The position numbers were made by a program, and so were the translations under genes. This document shows positions 52,550-61,370 of a stretch of DNA of 64,000 nt, one piece after another. Source of the DNA: Brevibacterium album DSM 18261 (lineage in GTDB: Bacteria > Actinomycetota > Actinomycetes > Actinomycetales > Brevibacteriaceae); assembly GCF_000426445.1 (NCBI RefSeq), contig NZ_AUFJ01000012.1, positions 248,001 through 312,000 of the forward strand. The letters are read 5' to 3'. The first letter of the stretch is position 1. Each line of letters opens with the position of its first letter. The notes under the pieces are model-generated. The model had not been told where the DNA came from, ran no database searches, and saw nothing but the letters and a program-made list of their open reading frames with translations.

Positions 52550-54391
52550 TCAGCTCTCCTCGAAGGGTGCGGTGCGGGAGGCGGGCGTCCCGGCAGGCGT
52601 GCGGCGCTCGCCCTCCGGCGGTGCGAATTCCGGCAGTGCGAAGCGCACGCGAGTGCCGGGTGGGAGCTGGGCGGCCAGATCGGTGTCCGTGACGGCGGCG
52701 ATGACGGGGTAGCCGCCCGTGAGCGGGTGGTCGGGGCCGAAGAGCACGGGCTGCCCGTCGGGCGGGACCTGCAGCGCGCCGGTGACGGCGGCCTCGCTGG
52801 GCAGCTCGCCGGTGCGGGCGCGCTCCAGCGGGACCGGTCCGTGCAGGCGCATGCCCACGCGGTCCGAGTCCGGCGTCACGGTCCACTCCTGGCTCAGCAG
52901 AGTCGCGAGGCCCTCAGCGGTGAACCAGTCCTCGCGCGGTCCGAGGATGACCGTGAGCACCACTGCGTCTCCGGGAGAGGGGAGGCCGGTGCGAGTCGTG
53001 GGCGAGCCGTCCGCGGAGGCGGGAGGCATCGTGAAGCTGCGGGGCGGGGCCGGGACGGGATCCACCGGATGCGGGGCGGTGCGCGGTGCGCCGAGGGCGA
53101 GGACATCGCCGGCGGCGAGCGGCTCCGGGCCCAGGTGCGCGAGGGTGTCGGTGGAGACGCTGCCGAGCACCGGCGCTGCCGCGACGCCGCCGCGCACCGC
53201 GGCCACGCGCCTCATCCCCTCCCGCACCGGGCCGAGGTCGAGGACGTCGCCGGACTCGACGGCGAACGGCGCACCCGGTGCCGGACTGTGGACCTCGCCG
53301 TTCGCCGCGGTGAGGATGACCGCGCCCGAGGCGCCCGTCACCGCCGCGACCGTGCTCCCGGCGAACCGCAGGCGGGCGCCGCCGCCGAAGCTCTCGAGCA
53401 CCGCGGCCCCCGGCGCATTGCCCACAGCGCGGTTGGCCTGGGCGAACGCGGTCCTGTCGGCGACACCCGCCGCTGCGACGCCGAGGGCCGCCGAACCCTC
53501 GCGGCCGAGGTCCTGGACGAGCAGCTGCAGGCCGGGACGCAGCACCTCGACGGTCGCGGAAGTCCTGGAGGGGGCGGACGCCGAGGCTGCCGCCCCCTCC
53601 GGTGCGGGGAAGGCCGCTTCCTCCGGAGCGTCCGGGGCCGTCCCCTCGCTCGCACCGGTGGCCCTCTGCGGGGAGGAGTCAGCCGCCAGCGGGGCTGTGC
53701 CGGAACGCGGGAGGGGAACGGCGGTGTCCTCGGACGCGGCAGGTGCCGTGGGAGCGGCGGCCGTGATCGCCTCGGGCGCGGCCCGGCGGAACCGGACCGC
53801 GGTGCCGGGTACGAGCAGGGCGGGCGGTGTGCGGTCGAGGTCCCACAGGCGGGCCTCCGTGCGTCCGATCAGCTGCCAGCCGCCGGGGGTGCTGCGCGGG
53901 TAGACGCCGGTGAACTCATCGGCCAGTGCCACGGCTCCCGCGGGCACGCGCGTGCGCGGGGAGGACCGGCGCGGCACGCGGAAGAGCGGGTCGTCGCAGG
54001 CGAGGTAGCCGAATCCCGGTGCGAAGCCGGAGAACGCGACCTGCCACCGGGCCTGCACGTGCCTGCGGATCAGCTCGTCCGCGGCGACGTTCAGCAGGGA
54101 GGCGACCTCCGCCAGGTCCTCGCCGTCGTAGCGGACGTCGACGGTCACCTCGCGGGGCGCCTCGGCCTCCGCTTCCGCGAGGTCGAGGTCCGCGATCCGG
54201 GCGCGGAGCCGCTCCGCCGAGGTCCGGTGCGGGTCGAAGCGGACCAGCACCGTCCGCGCCGCAGGGACGAGCTCCTCCACGCCTGCGAGACCGGCGTTCG
54301 TGAGTGCGCGGTGCAGGCGCATCGTGGAGCGCAGATCGGGGCATTCGGCGAGCAGGGCGCGGGGCGAGGCGGTGCGGAAGACCGGGATCAT
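52550..54391 (-). CDS. Fused PxpB-PxpC (KipI-KipA), 5-oxoprolinase subunits or urea-carboxylase-like carboxyltransferase
   Basis: 613 residues: an N-terminal KipI/PxpB domain (about 1-215, with the [11 protein letters not shown] block), an Ala/Pro/Ser-rich linker (about 220-285), and a C-terminal KipA/PxpC domain ([18 protein letters not shown] and [11 protein letters not shown]). In the known PxpABC enzyme these subunits help PxpA open 5-oxoproline with ATP; the same domain pair forms the transferase part of urea carboxylase. The ATG overlaps the pxpA stop (ATGA). The tight link to a biotin carboxylase favours a biotin-dependent amide or lactam reaction (inference). Confidence 0.88.
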   Translation of the reverse strand: MIPVFRTASPRALLAECPDLRSTMRLHRALTNAGLAGVEELVPAARTVLVRFDPHRTSAERLRARIADLDLAEAEAEAPREVTVDVRYDGEDLAEVASLLNVAADELIRRHVQARWQVAFSGFAPGFGYLACDDPLFRVPRRSSPRTRVPAGAVALADEFTGVYPRSTPGGWQLIGRTEARLWDLDRTPPALLVPGTAVRFRRAAPEAITAAAPTAPAASEDTAVPLPRSGTAPLAADSSPQRATGASEGTAPDAPEEAAFPAPEGAAASASAPSRTSATVEVLRPGLQLLVQDLGREGSAALGVAAAGVADRTAFAQANRAVGNAPGAAVLESFGGGARLRFAGSTVAAVTGASGAVILTAANGEVHSPAPGAPFAVESGDVLDLGPVREGMRRVAAVRGGVAAAPVLGSVSTDTLAHLGPEPLAAGDVLALGAPRTAPHPVDPVPAPPRSFTMPPASADGSPTTRTGLPSPGDAVVLTVILGPREDWFTAEGLATLLSQEWTVTPDSDRVGMRLHGPVPLERARTGELPSEAAVTGALQVPPDGQPVLFGPDHPLTGGYPVIAAVTDTDLAAQLPPGTRVRFALPEFAPPEGERRTPAGTPASRTAPFEES

Positions 54392-55182
54392 CGCCCGCCG
54401 CCGGTGGGTCCGCCGGTGAAGCCGCCGGTGAAGGGGGTCAGCCGCACTCCCGCGGCCTCGAGGCGGGCGCGTGCCGAGCGGGCCATGCCGACCGCACCGG
54501 GGCTGTCCCCGTGGAAGCAGAGGGACTGGGCCTCGACGCGGATCCGCGAGCCGTCAACGGCGTCGACGGCGCCCTCCTCGGCGAGGCGCACCACGCGCTC
54601 GGCGACGAGCTCCGGGTCGTGGAGCACGGCGTCCGGTCGGGAGCGGGGGACGAGCGAGCCGTCGGGGGCGTAGGCGCGGTCGGCGAAGGCCTCGGCGGCG
54701 ACCCGGAGGCCGGCTTCGGCGGCGATCCGGTTGGCCGTGCTGCCGGCCAGCCCCAGGAATGCGAGCCCGGGGTCGACCGCCCTCACGGCCGCGACGACGA
54801 CCCGGGCCAGCGCCTCCTCGCGGACGATGTCGTTGTAGAGCGCCCCGTGGGGCTTGACGTAGCTGACCCGGCCGCCCACCGCCGAGGCCAGACCCATGAG
54901 GGCGCCGATCTGGTACTCGATCTGCGCCTGGAGCGCTGCCGGCGTGACCTCGAGGGTGCGGCGGCCGAAGCCCTCGTGGTCGTCGTAGCTGGGATGCGCT
55001 CCGATCGCCGTGCCGCGCAGCACTGCGGCGGCGAGAGTCCCGCGGATGCCCTCCGGGGTGCCGGCATGGAACCCGCAGGAGACGTTCGCGCTGGTCACCA
55101 GCTCGAGCATGGCTCCGTCATCGCTGACGATGCGATCGGGGGCGTTCTCGCCCAGATCGGCGTTGAGGTCGATGGCGGTCAT
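54388..55182 (-). CDS. pxpA: PxpA (LamB/YcsF family) 5-oxoprolinase subunit
   Basis: 264 residues with the LamB/YcsF signatures IDLNADLGE at the start, [28 protein letters not shown] and a C-terminal [10 protein letters not shown]. The family supplies the ring-opening subunit of the ATP-dependent 5-oxoprolinase PxpABC. A much longer frame runs upstream, but the ATG at 55182 has GGAGGAGG and begins the conserved sequence. It is the first gene of pxpA-pxpBC-biotin carboxylase; TATTGT (55275-55280, minus strand) may be part of the promoter. Confidence 0.9.
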   Translation of the reverse strand: MTAIDLNADLGENAPDRIVSDDGAMLELVTSANVSCGFHAGTPEGIRGTLAAAVLRGTAIGAHPSYDDHEGFGRRTLEVTPAALQAQIEYQIGALMGLASAVGGRVSYVKPHGALYNDIVREEALARVVVAAVRAVDPGLAFLGLAGSTANRIAAEAGLRVAAEAFADRAYAPDGSLVPRSRPDAVLHDPELVAERVVRLAEEGAVDAVDGSRIRVEAQSLCFHGDSPGAVGMARSARARLEAAGVRLTPFTGGFTGGPTGGGR

Positions 55183-55512
55183 GGTCCTCCTCCGTCCTCC
55201 TGTGGTCCCGGCTCCTGGCGCTCGGGTCTTCGCGGTCCGGCTTTCGCGACCTCGCGCAGCCGGCCGCTGCTCCCACAATAGTGAGCCCGAGGCGGGCGAC
55301 GGGCCCGGCCCGTGGATTCTCCGGCCTCCTCTCCTCCTTCCGTGTCTCCCCCTGTATGCAAGTGACGTCTGCGTACCGGCCGTGCAGCACGGCCGGTACG
55401 CAGACGTCACTTGGGGATCGAGGGCGGGTCAGAGGCTCGGGAGTGCAGCTCCAGTGCCCTGCGCGCCCAGCGGCAGCTCGGCGGCCGCCTGGCGGAGCTC
55501 AGGGCCCAGGCG
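55183..55512. other. 330-base gap between the large TM2 gene and pxpA
   Basis: No gene is supported. The main content is the 55-bp perfect palindrome at 55359-55413, which lies downstream of the TM2 gene (minus strand). Nearer pxpA, a TATTGT -10-like element can be read on the minus strand at 55275-55280. The stretch 55414-55512 shows nothing clear. Confidence 0.5.
55359..55413. repeat. 55-bp perfect palindrome
   Basis: Two perfect 27-bp arms (55359-55385, beginning CAAGTGACGTCTGCGTACC, and 55387-55413, ending GCAGACGTCACTTG) are separated by a single A. As RNA it would make a very stable hairpin with a short loop. Position between two minus-strand genes suggests a terminator for the TM2 gene, but exact symmetry over 55 bp exceeds what a terminator needs. 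The GCAGACG core is shared with the dispersed repeat family. Confidence 0.8.
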
Positions 55513-56952
55513 TCACTGCGGGGCGATCTCCCAGGCGCCGTCGGTCATGATCGTCACGAGGCCGGGGCCGGGTTCGAGCTCGCCGGTGCCGGACCACGCG
55601 GTGGTGGACTCGGAGACGACGACGGTGGGAGCGACCTCGGCGTAGTCCGTGCGGCCGTACTGGGTGACGAACATGCCCATATCGCCGTCCGTGCTGATGG
55701 TGTGCGTGCCGCCCGGGCCCTCGTAGAGGTATGCGCCGTTGCCCTCGCCGGACGCCGGCAGGGTCTCGAGGGCGGAGATCGGCTCGATCGTCACGGTCCA
55801 GTCACCCTCACCGTCCACGTTCAGGGCTGCGATGGGATCCGAGGCCGTGGTCGCGGTCCACGCCGTGGTGCTGGTGCTCGGGGTGCCGAAATCCGAGCTG
55901 AAGTAGATGTCCGAGGTCGTCTGGTTGTCCGCGCCGACGCTTTCGAGCATGCCGTAGTCGAAGCTCTCGCTCGGCTCGTAGTCGAAGGTGATGACGGCGC
56001 CCTGCGCATCGGCGGGGAACTCGACCTGGCCGTCGCCGGAGCCCGACTGCTCGACGGTCTCGAACGTACCGAAGTTGGTCTCCGCCCACTCCGCGGCGGT
56101 GCCGGCCGCGGCACCCTGGCCGTCGGAATCGGAACCCGGGTCTGCCGCCGGATCCTGCGGTGCGCTGGTGCTCGATGAGCCGCCGGTGCCGCCGGAGCCG
56201 CTGCTCACGGCGGTGAAGATGCCGGTGGCGGCCAGCACGATCGCCATGACGATGCTGACGATGACGCTGAGGCCCCAGACGATGAAGAAGACGAGGCGGG
56301 CCATCTTCTTGTTCTGCTCGTAGCCGGCCAGCGGGCGGCCCTGCTGGTCACGGGTCGCGCCGAACAGCGTGCGGAAGACGTCGATGAGGGCCCAGATGCC
56401 GAAGCCGCCGGCCGTGATCAGCTTGACGATCGCCGTCCCGATCTTGCCGAGGTAGAAGCGGTCCGCACCGAGGCCGCCCAGGAGCCAGCCCAGGAGCCAG
56501 GTGACGACGAAGGACTTGTCGGACTCGCCGGCGGGAGCTGCGCCGTAGGCGCCTCCCATCGGAGCGAACTGGTCGCCCGCCGGGGCATAGGCGGGCGCGC
56601 CCGCGGCCTCGGCACCGTGAGGGGACTGGCCGTACGGGGACGGGCCCTGATCGCCGTAGCCGGGCGCCTGCCCGTACCCGCCCTGGTCGCCGTAGGAGGG
56701 CTGCCCGCCGTAGGGGCTCTGGTTCCCGTAGCCCGAGGCGTCTCCGTAGCCGGGCGCCTGAGGGGAGCCGTAGCCGGGCTGGGCTCCGTACGCCGGCGAC
56801 TGAGGGGAGCCGTACTGGCCGCCGGGGACGTCCTGCTGCGGATAGGCCCGGGTGCCGTCCGGGCCGGACACCTCACCGGGGGAGTAGGGAAGGCCGGTGT
56901 TGGGGTTGATCCCCGCCGGGTCGTGGGAGCCGTAGCCGGGAGGCTGTGACAT
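55513..56952 (-). CDS. Large TM2-domain protein with GYG-rich N-terminus and extracytoplasmic C-domain
   Basis: 479 residues in four parts: a low-complexity N-terminus (about 1-145) of GYG, YGSPQ and GDQG-type repeats; a TM2 domain (146-210, DRFYLGK); a further membrane helix (about 218-248); a Ser/Gly linker; and a C-terminal region (about 285-479) of short beta-type segments including GDWTVTI, likely outside the membrane. TM2 proteins have no settled function. The ATG at 56952 has GGAGAAG. Acidic, Trp/Thr-rich C-domain suggests a surface-exposed sensor or binding module (inference). Confidence 0.85.
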   Translation of the reverse strand: MSQPPGYGSHDPAGINPNTGLPYSPGEVSGPDGTRAYPQQDVPGGQYGSPQSPAYGAQPGYGSPQAPGYGDASGYGNQSPYGGQPSYGDQGGYGQAPGYGDQGPSPYGQSPHGAEAAGAPAYAPAGDQFAPMGGAYGAAPAGESDKSFVVTWLLGWLLGGLGADRFYLGKIGTAIVKLITAGGFGIWALIDVFRTLFGATRDQQGRPLAGYEQNKKMARLVFFIVWGLSVIVSIVMAIVLAATGIFTAVSSGSGGTGGSSSTSAPQDPAADPGSDSDGQGAAAGTAAEWAETNFGTFETVEQSGSGDGQVEFPADAQGAVITFDYEPSESFDYGMLESVGADNQTTSDIYFSSDFGTPSTSTTAWTATTASDPIAALNVDGEGDWTVTIEPISALETLPASGEGNGAYLYEGPGGTHTISTDGDMGMFVTQYGRTDYAEVAPTVVVSESTTAWSGTGELEPGPGLVTIMTDGAWEIAPQ

Positions 56953-57187
56953 GTGCTTCTCCAGATCTGTGCAAAACCGGCGAACGTCCGCGAGGCTCTG
57001 GAGCCGTGGGTCCGAGGGCACGCCAGCAGGTGCCGGTGGGAGGTCCGCAGGGGTCCCCGGGACGGTGTGGCGCGTCCGGCGGGAGATGTTCCTTACCGCG
57101 ACAGTCTTGCACAGGAGCCGTGCAGAGCTCATCGGTGCGCTTATCACAATGGACAATTCTCCGAGCCGAGGTTCCTCGGTGCACCGA

Positions 57188-57199
57188 TAGACTCCGGGC
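57188..57199 (+). promoter_or_regulatory. Candidate leaderless promoter (-10 TAGACT)
   Basis: TAGACT (57188-57193) fits TANNNT and ends six bases before the ATG at 57200, which has no ribosome site. A CCGAGGTTCCTCGG palindrome (57166-57179) covers the expected -35 position and may be an operator. The same 247-base gap must also hold the promoter of the divergent TM2 gene, which I cannot place. Confidence 0.5.
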
Positions 57200-57526
57200 A
57201 TGGCGAAGGAAGCGATCTTCAAGGATGCAGGGGAAGTCAGCACGGCGCCGGTCGTGGCGCTCGGGCTCGTGGGCGGGTTCCTCACGGCGCGGGAGACGAT
57301 GATCCGGCCGCTCGGGGGCGCGGTGCTCGCCGCGGCCGGGGCCTATGCGGGCCGGACTTGGCTGAAGAAGCGGGGGGTGGGGACGACCGTGGGGCTGTCC
57401 GCGGCGTACCTGCTGGGCTTCGGCCTCTCGCACCCGCTCGCGAAGAGGATCGGGGCCTGGCCTGCGGTGCTCGCCGTCACGGCTGCGGCCGCGGGCGCTT
57501 CCCATCTGCTGGTCGACCGGGACTGA
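57200..57526 (+). CDS. Small membrane protein of unknown function
   Basis: 108 residues with three short hydrophobic segments (APVVALGLVGGFL, GGAVLAAAGAYAG, GLSAAYLLGFGL, and a C-terminal AVLAVTAAAAG), so three to four membrane passes. No family motif is recognised. It appears leaderless and lies 7 bases before the methyltransferase gene, so the two are probably co-transcribed. Confidence 0.7.
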   Translation: MAKEAIFKDAGEVSTAPVVALGLVGGFLTARETMIRPLGGAVLAAAGAYAGRTWLKKRGVGTTVGLSAAYLLGFGLSHPLAKRIGAWPAVLAVTAAAAGASHLLVDRD

Positions 57527-57533
57527 GGCGGCG

Positions 57534-58247
57534 GTGAGCGGCGCACATCTCGGCGCAGTGCCCGGTGATGGACGCGCGAAGGGCTTCGCCGAGGCCGGTT
57601 CCGCGGCGGGTGCGGGCGCCTCGGGCGCGGTCTCCGGCGGCGGATCCGGCCACGGGAACCTGTGGACCGAGGCGCTGGCCCGGGACCCTGAGCACTCCCG
57701 GAACTACGCCCGCCGCTGGCGGCGGATGGTCGAGGCGGGGCAGGACATCGACGGTGAGGCGCGCTTCGCGGACGCGATGGCGGAGCGGGAGTCGAAGATC
57801 CTCGACGCCGGCTGCGGCACGGGCAGGACGGGCGGCTGGCTGTCGGAGCGCGGCCATGCGGTGGTGGGCGTCGACCTCGATCCGCACCTCGTCGAGGTGG
57901 CCAGGCAGGACTTCCCCGCGGCCGAATGGCACGTGGGCGACCTGGCCAGGATGGACCTGAGGGAGCCCTGGGGCTCGCAGAAGATGTTCGATCTGGTCGT
58001 CATGGCCGGGAACGTCATGACCTTCGTCGCGACGGACGAGCGGGTCTCGGTGCTGGAGCGCATCCGAGCGCACATGTTCGACGACGCGCGCTTCGTCTGC
58101 GGGTTCGGCGCAGGGCGGGGCTACGCCTTCGAGGACTTCTTCGCCGATGCGGAGGCCGCGGGGCTGCGGCTGAGCCTCCGGCTGGGCACGTGGGACATCA
58201 GGCCCGCCTCCGAGGACTTCCTGGTGGCGGTGCTGCAGGCGCGGTAG
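57534..58247 (+). CDS. Class I SAM-dependent methyltransferase
   Basis: 237 residues. After a Gly/Ala/Ser-rich start (about 40 residues) comes the Rossmann methyltransferase core with motif I ILDAGCGTG (89-97), acidic residue in VVGVDLDP and motif IV-like FDLVVMAGNVM. It transfers a methyl group from S-adenosylmethionine to an unknown acceptor. The GTG start is 7 bases after the small membrane protein gene. It is convergent with tctA5, 46 bases away, with no obvious terminator in between. Confidence 0.85.
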   Translation: MSGAHLGAVPGDGRAKGFAEAGSAAGAGASGAVSGGGSGHGNLWTEALARDPEHSRNYARRWRRMVEAGQDIDGEARFADAMAERESKILDAGCGTGRTGGWLSERGHAVVGVDLDPHLVEVARQDFPAAEWHVGDLARMDLREPWGSQKMFDLVVMAGNVMTFVATDERVSVLERIRAHMFDDARFVCGFGAGRGYAFEDFFADAEAAGLRLSLRLGTWDIRPASEDFLVAVLQAR

Positions 58248-58293
58248 ACGCGGTCCGGGCTGCGTCTGAGTCGCGGCACCAGCCCGTGCCGTC

Positions 58294-59793
58294 TCATGCC
58301 AGGCTCCGCGTCCGCTCGCGCTTCGCCCGAGCGGACTTCGCCGAGGCATAGGAGAAGTAGGCCGCTGCGGCTGCGAGGACGACGATGATGCCTGCCGAGG
58401 CCGGCCGGCTGACGAACACACTGAGATCGCCGTGCGAGATCAGCATCGACTTGCGGAACTCGTCCTCAAGGATGGGTGCCAGCACGAATGCGAGGATGAA
58501 GGGTGCAACGGGGACGGACAGCTTCTTGAAGAGATAGCCCGCCAGACCGGCCAGGGCCATCACGAGGAGGTCCGACCAGTTGTTCCGGACGCTGTACACG
58601 CCGGCCACGGAGACGGCGAGGATGATCCCGAGCAGGATGTGGGGCGGGATCTCCAGGATCTTCGTGAACAGACCGATGAGCGGCAGGTTGAGCACCAGCA
58701 GCATGATGCTCCCGATGTACATCGATGCGATGACGCCCCAGAACACGTCGGGTGCGTCTTCGATGAGCCGTGGACCCGGTGCCACGCCGTGGAGCATGAG
58801 CGCCCCGGCGATGACGGCGAGCACCGAATTGGGTGGGATGCCGAGCGTCAGCAGCGGGATGAAGGAGGCGTTTGCCGAGGCGTTGTCGGCGGTCTCGGTC
58901 GCGGCGATCCCATCGACGGCCCCCTTGCCGAACTTCTCCGGCTGCGCGGAGAAGCGCTTCTCGATGCCGTAGGCGAGGACCGATGACAGCGTGCCTCCTC
59001 CGCCCGGGAGGATTCCGACGACGAATCCGATGATCGATGCACGCACGATCGCCATCCGGGTGAGGAGCCATTCCGCCTTCGAGGGCCAGAGCGTGCCGAT
59101 TCTGCCCACCGAGGACGGGGCGAAGCGGCGTTCGGCCTCCATCATGAGCTCTGAGATCCCGAACAGACCCACGGCCAGCGGGACGATGCTGATCCCGTCC
59201 ATGAGGGAGAAAGAACCGAAGGTGAAACGAGGCACGCCCGTCACTGCGTCCGTGCCGACCGCGGCGAGGAGCACCCCGAGTCCCGCGGCGGTGAACGCCG
59301 CGATGCGGTGCTGCTCAGCCAGCAGCCCGATCATCATGAGCCCGGCGAGCGCGAGGAGGAACATCTCCGGCGGTCCGATGCTCAGAGCCCATCTGCTCAG
59401 GAGCGGTGCCAGGAAGGTGAGGCCGATGATCGCGATCGTCCCGCCGATGAATGAACCGACCGCCGTGATCGACAGCGCCGCGCCGGCCTTCCCCTGCTTG
59501 CGCAGCGGGTATCCGTCGAACGTGGTCACCACGCTGGACGAATCACCGGGGAGGTTCATGAGGATGGCGGGGATACGTCCGCCGAACATGCTGCCGTAGT
59601 AGATGCCGGCGAGCAGGATGATCGCCGATGCGGGTTCGAGGGAGAACGTGAAGGGGAGCAGCACTGACACCGCCGCGGTGGGGCCCAGTCCCGGAAGCAG
59701 ACCGACGACTGTGCCCAGGAGGACGCCGATGAATACGTAGAAGATGTTCTGCAGGGAGAGTGCGACTTCGAAGCCGGTGAGAAGGGGTTCCAC
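58294..59793 (-). CDS. tctA: TctA large permease (system 5)
   Basis: 499 residues, about 12 helices, with VVGLLPGLGPTAAVSVLLP, IILLAGIYYGSMFGG and the GILPGGGGTLSSVLAYG block. A much longer frame exists upstream, but the GTG at 59793 has GGAG six bases before it and aligns with the start of other TctA proteins. It is most like TctA2 in its motifs. Last gene of tctC5-tctB5-tctA5. Confidence 0.92.
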   Translation of the reverse strand: MEPLLTGFEVALSLQNIFYVFIGVLLGTVVGLLPGLGPTAAVSVLLPFTFSLEPASAIILLAGIYYGSMFGGRIPAILMNLPGDSSSVVTTFDGYPLRKQGKAGAALSITAVGSFIGGTIAIIGLTFLAPLLSRWALSIGPPEMFLLALAGLMMIGLLAEQHRIAAFTAAGLGVLLAAVGTDAVTGVPRFTFGSFSLMDGISIVPLAVGLFGISELMMEAERRFAPSSVGRIGTLWPSKAEWLLTRMAIVRASIIGFVVGILPGGGGTLSSVLAYGIEKRFSAQPEKFGKGAVDGIAATETADNASANASFIPLLTLGIPPNSVLAVIAGALMLHGVAPGPRLIEDAPDVFWGVIASMYIGSIMLLVLNLPLIGLFTKILEIPPHILLGIILAVSVAGVYSVRNNWSDLLVMALAGLAGYLFKKLSVPVAPFILAFVLAPILEDEFRKSMLISHGDLSVFVSRPASAGIIVVLAAAAAYFSYASAKSARAKRERTRSLA

Positions 59794-59855
59794 TGCTGCT
59801 CCAGTGCGGTCGGAGGGAGGTGCGCACCACGTCACCGCGGCCGCGCCTGTGCGGT

Positions 59856-60371
59856 TCAGAATGCAGGCCAGGCCGGAAGGGGGATTCCGAGGAAGGCGGA
59901 GAACACCGTGTACACCAGCCCCGCCGAGATGAGTGCGGTGAGGGCTGCGCTCCACCAGCGTGCGCGGGCGACGAACACCGCGGCGGCGAAGACGAGGGCG
60001 GCGGTCAGCGGCAGATAGCCCACGAGGTCCACGAGGAATGCGCAGCCAATCATCATCACCCCCAGTGCGAGGGCATGGATGTGAGGTCTTCCCCGTGATT
60101 CCGCTGCCGCATCTGCGGTGCTGCCGGGGGCACTCGGAAGCACTGTTTGGATCACGGCCAGCACAATGGTGATGATCGCGATCGAGAAGGGCCACAGGCC
60201 GGCTCCGGGAGTCTGCAGGGTGCCGAAGCCCAGGCCGAGCGCGTGGACGAGGAACACCGCTGAGACCGCTGCTGCGATTGCAGGGAATGCGAGGCGGCCG
60301 ACAGACCATCGCAGCGGTGGGGCCTGCGGCTGACGCGGGCCGGTCTCGGGCGAGGGAGAGAGCGCACCCAT
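59856..60371 (-). CDS. tctB: TctB small permease (system 5)
   Basis: 171 residues: a polar Pro-rich tail of about 25 residues and four membrane helices, with TPGAGLWPFSIAIITIVLA after the first, as in TctB proteins. It starts three bases after the tctC5 stop and is 62 bases before tctA5. Confidence 0.87.
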   Translation of the reverse strand: MGALSPSPETGPRQPQAPPLRWSVGRLAFPAIAAAVSAVFLVHALGLGFGTLQTPGAGLWPFSIAIITIVLAVIQTVLPSAPGSTADAAAESRGRPHIHALALGVMMIGCAFLVDLVGYLPLTAALVFAAAVFVARARWWSAALTALISAGLVYTVFSAFLGIPLPAWPAF

Positions 60372-60374
60372 GGC

Positions 60375-61370
60375 TCAGTTGCCTGCTCCGCCGTCCACCA
60401 GCCCTTCGTAGGCTTCGAGCTGGTTCTCGAAGAATGCGGTCATCTCGTCACCGGGAAGATAGGGGTCCGTGACCCTGTCCTCGCCCACCGCTTCGCGGAA
60501 TTCCGGGTCGGCCGTGACCTCTCCGAGGATGCCGGAATAGGCGTCCACGATGTCGTCCGGTGTCTCCGCCGGCACGACGATGCCACATGCGCTGCTCCCG
60601 TTCACCATGTCGGAATAGCCCGATTCCGCCAGTGTGGGAACGTCCTCGAGAGCCTCGGCGGTGCTCCGCTCGGCCGAGGCGACGGCGAGCATCCGCAGGC
60701 TGCCCTCTTCCATGTACTGCGGAATGTCGTCCGCGACCGAGATGAAGGCCACGTCGATGTCCCCTGCCAGCAGTGCCGCGGTGGCGGCGGAGTTGCCCTC
60801 GAACGGGACCTCGGTGAAAGACGCTCCGTGCAGGTCGGCGAGGCGCTTCAGCTCAAGGGAGTTGTGCGAGTTCGCTCCGCTCGTGCCCGCGGTCAGAGTG
60901 TCGGGAGACGCCTCCGCCGCAGCGAGGAGCTCGCCGATGTCGTCGTACTCGGAGTCCTTGTTCACCAGAAAGGCGATGGGACCCGCGGTCACCGAGCCCA
61001 CCGTGCGGTAGTCCGCTGTGGCGTAGGGCGGGTTCTCCTGGGTCAGGGGCACGACGACGGCGCTGCTCGTGCAGGCGATGGCCGAGGTGAGACCGTCGGG
61101 CTTCGCGCCGATGACGTAGTTCATCCCGATGGTACCGGTCGCCCCCGGCTTGTTCTCGGTGACGACGGTCTGTCCTGTGCGTTCCTCGATGAGCGGTGCC
61201 ATGCTGCGCACCGCCAGATCGGTGGGGCCTCCGGGTGAGAAGGGCACGACGACCGTCATCGTCCCTGCGGGGAAAGCCGCATCCTCGGCGGGGCCTGCCG
61301 AGCTGCCGCAGCCTGCGAGGAGAGCGGCGGTCGATCCTATGGCGAATGTGGTGATGAGTCGCAGCGTCAT
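60375..61370 (-). CDS. tctC: TctC-type binding lipoprotein (system 5)
   Basis: 331 residues with lipobox LLAGC (about residue 21) and TctC segments VVPFSPGGPTDLAVRS, VTENKPGATGTIG and TAGTSGANSHNSLE. ATG 61370 is preferred over ATG 61394 because GAAAGG lies eight bases upstream and the signal peptide then has normal length. No enzyme gene is on its strand; the nearest is the divergent CMD-domain gene across a 449-base regulatory gap. Confidence 0.9.
   Translation of the reverse strand: MTLRLITTFAIGSTAALLAGCGSSAGPAEDAAFPAGTMTVVVPFSPGGPTDLAVRSMAPLIEERTGQTVVTENKPGATGTIGMNYVIGAKPDGLTSAIACTSSAVVVPLTQENPPYATADYRTVGSVTAGPIAFLVNKDSEYDDIGELLAAAEASPDTLTAGTSGANSHNSLELKRLADLHGASFTEVPFEGNSAATAALLAGDIDVAFISVADDIPQYMEEGSLRMLAVASAERSTAEALEDVPTLAESGYSDMVNGSSACGIVVPAETPDDIVDAYSGILGEVTADPEFREAVGEDRVTDPYLPGDEMTAFFENQLEAYEGLVDGGAGN

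Noticed and set aside
50320..52692. Very long open frame on the plus strand opposite the biotin carboxylase gene
   Set aside because: It is antisense to a gene with complete catalytic motifs; its translation is Arg/Gly/Ala-rich with no motif. Such frames arise from high third-position GC.
52376..54673. Long plus-strand open frame opposite pxpBC
   Set aside because: Low-complexity antisense translation, no ribosome site, and it spans the coupled ends of pxpA and pxpBC.
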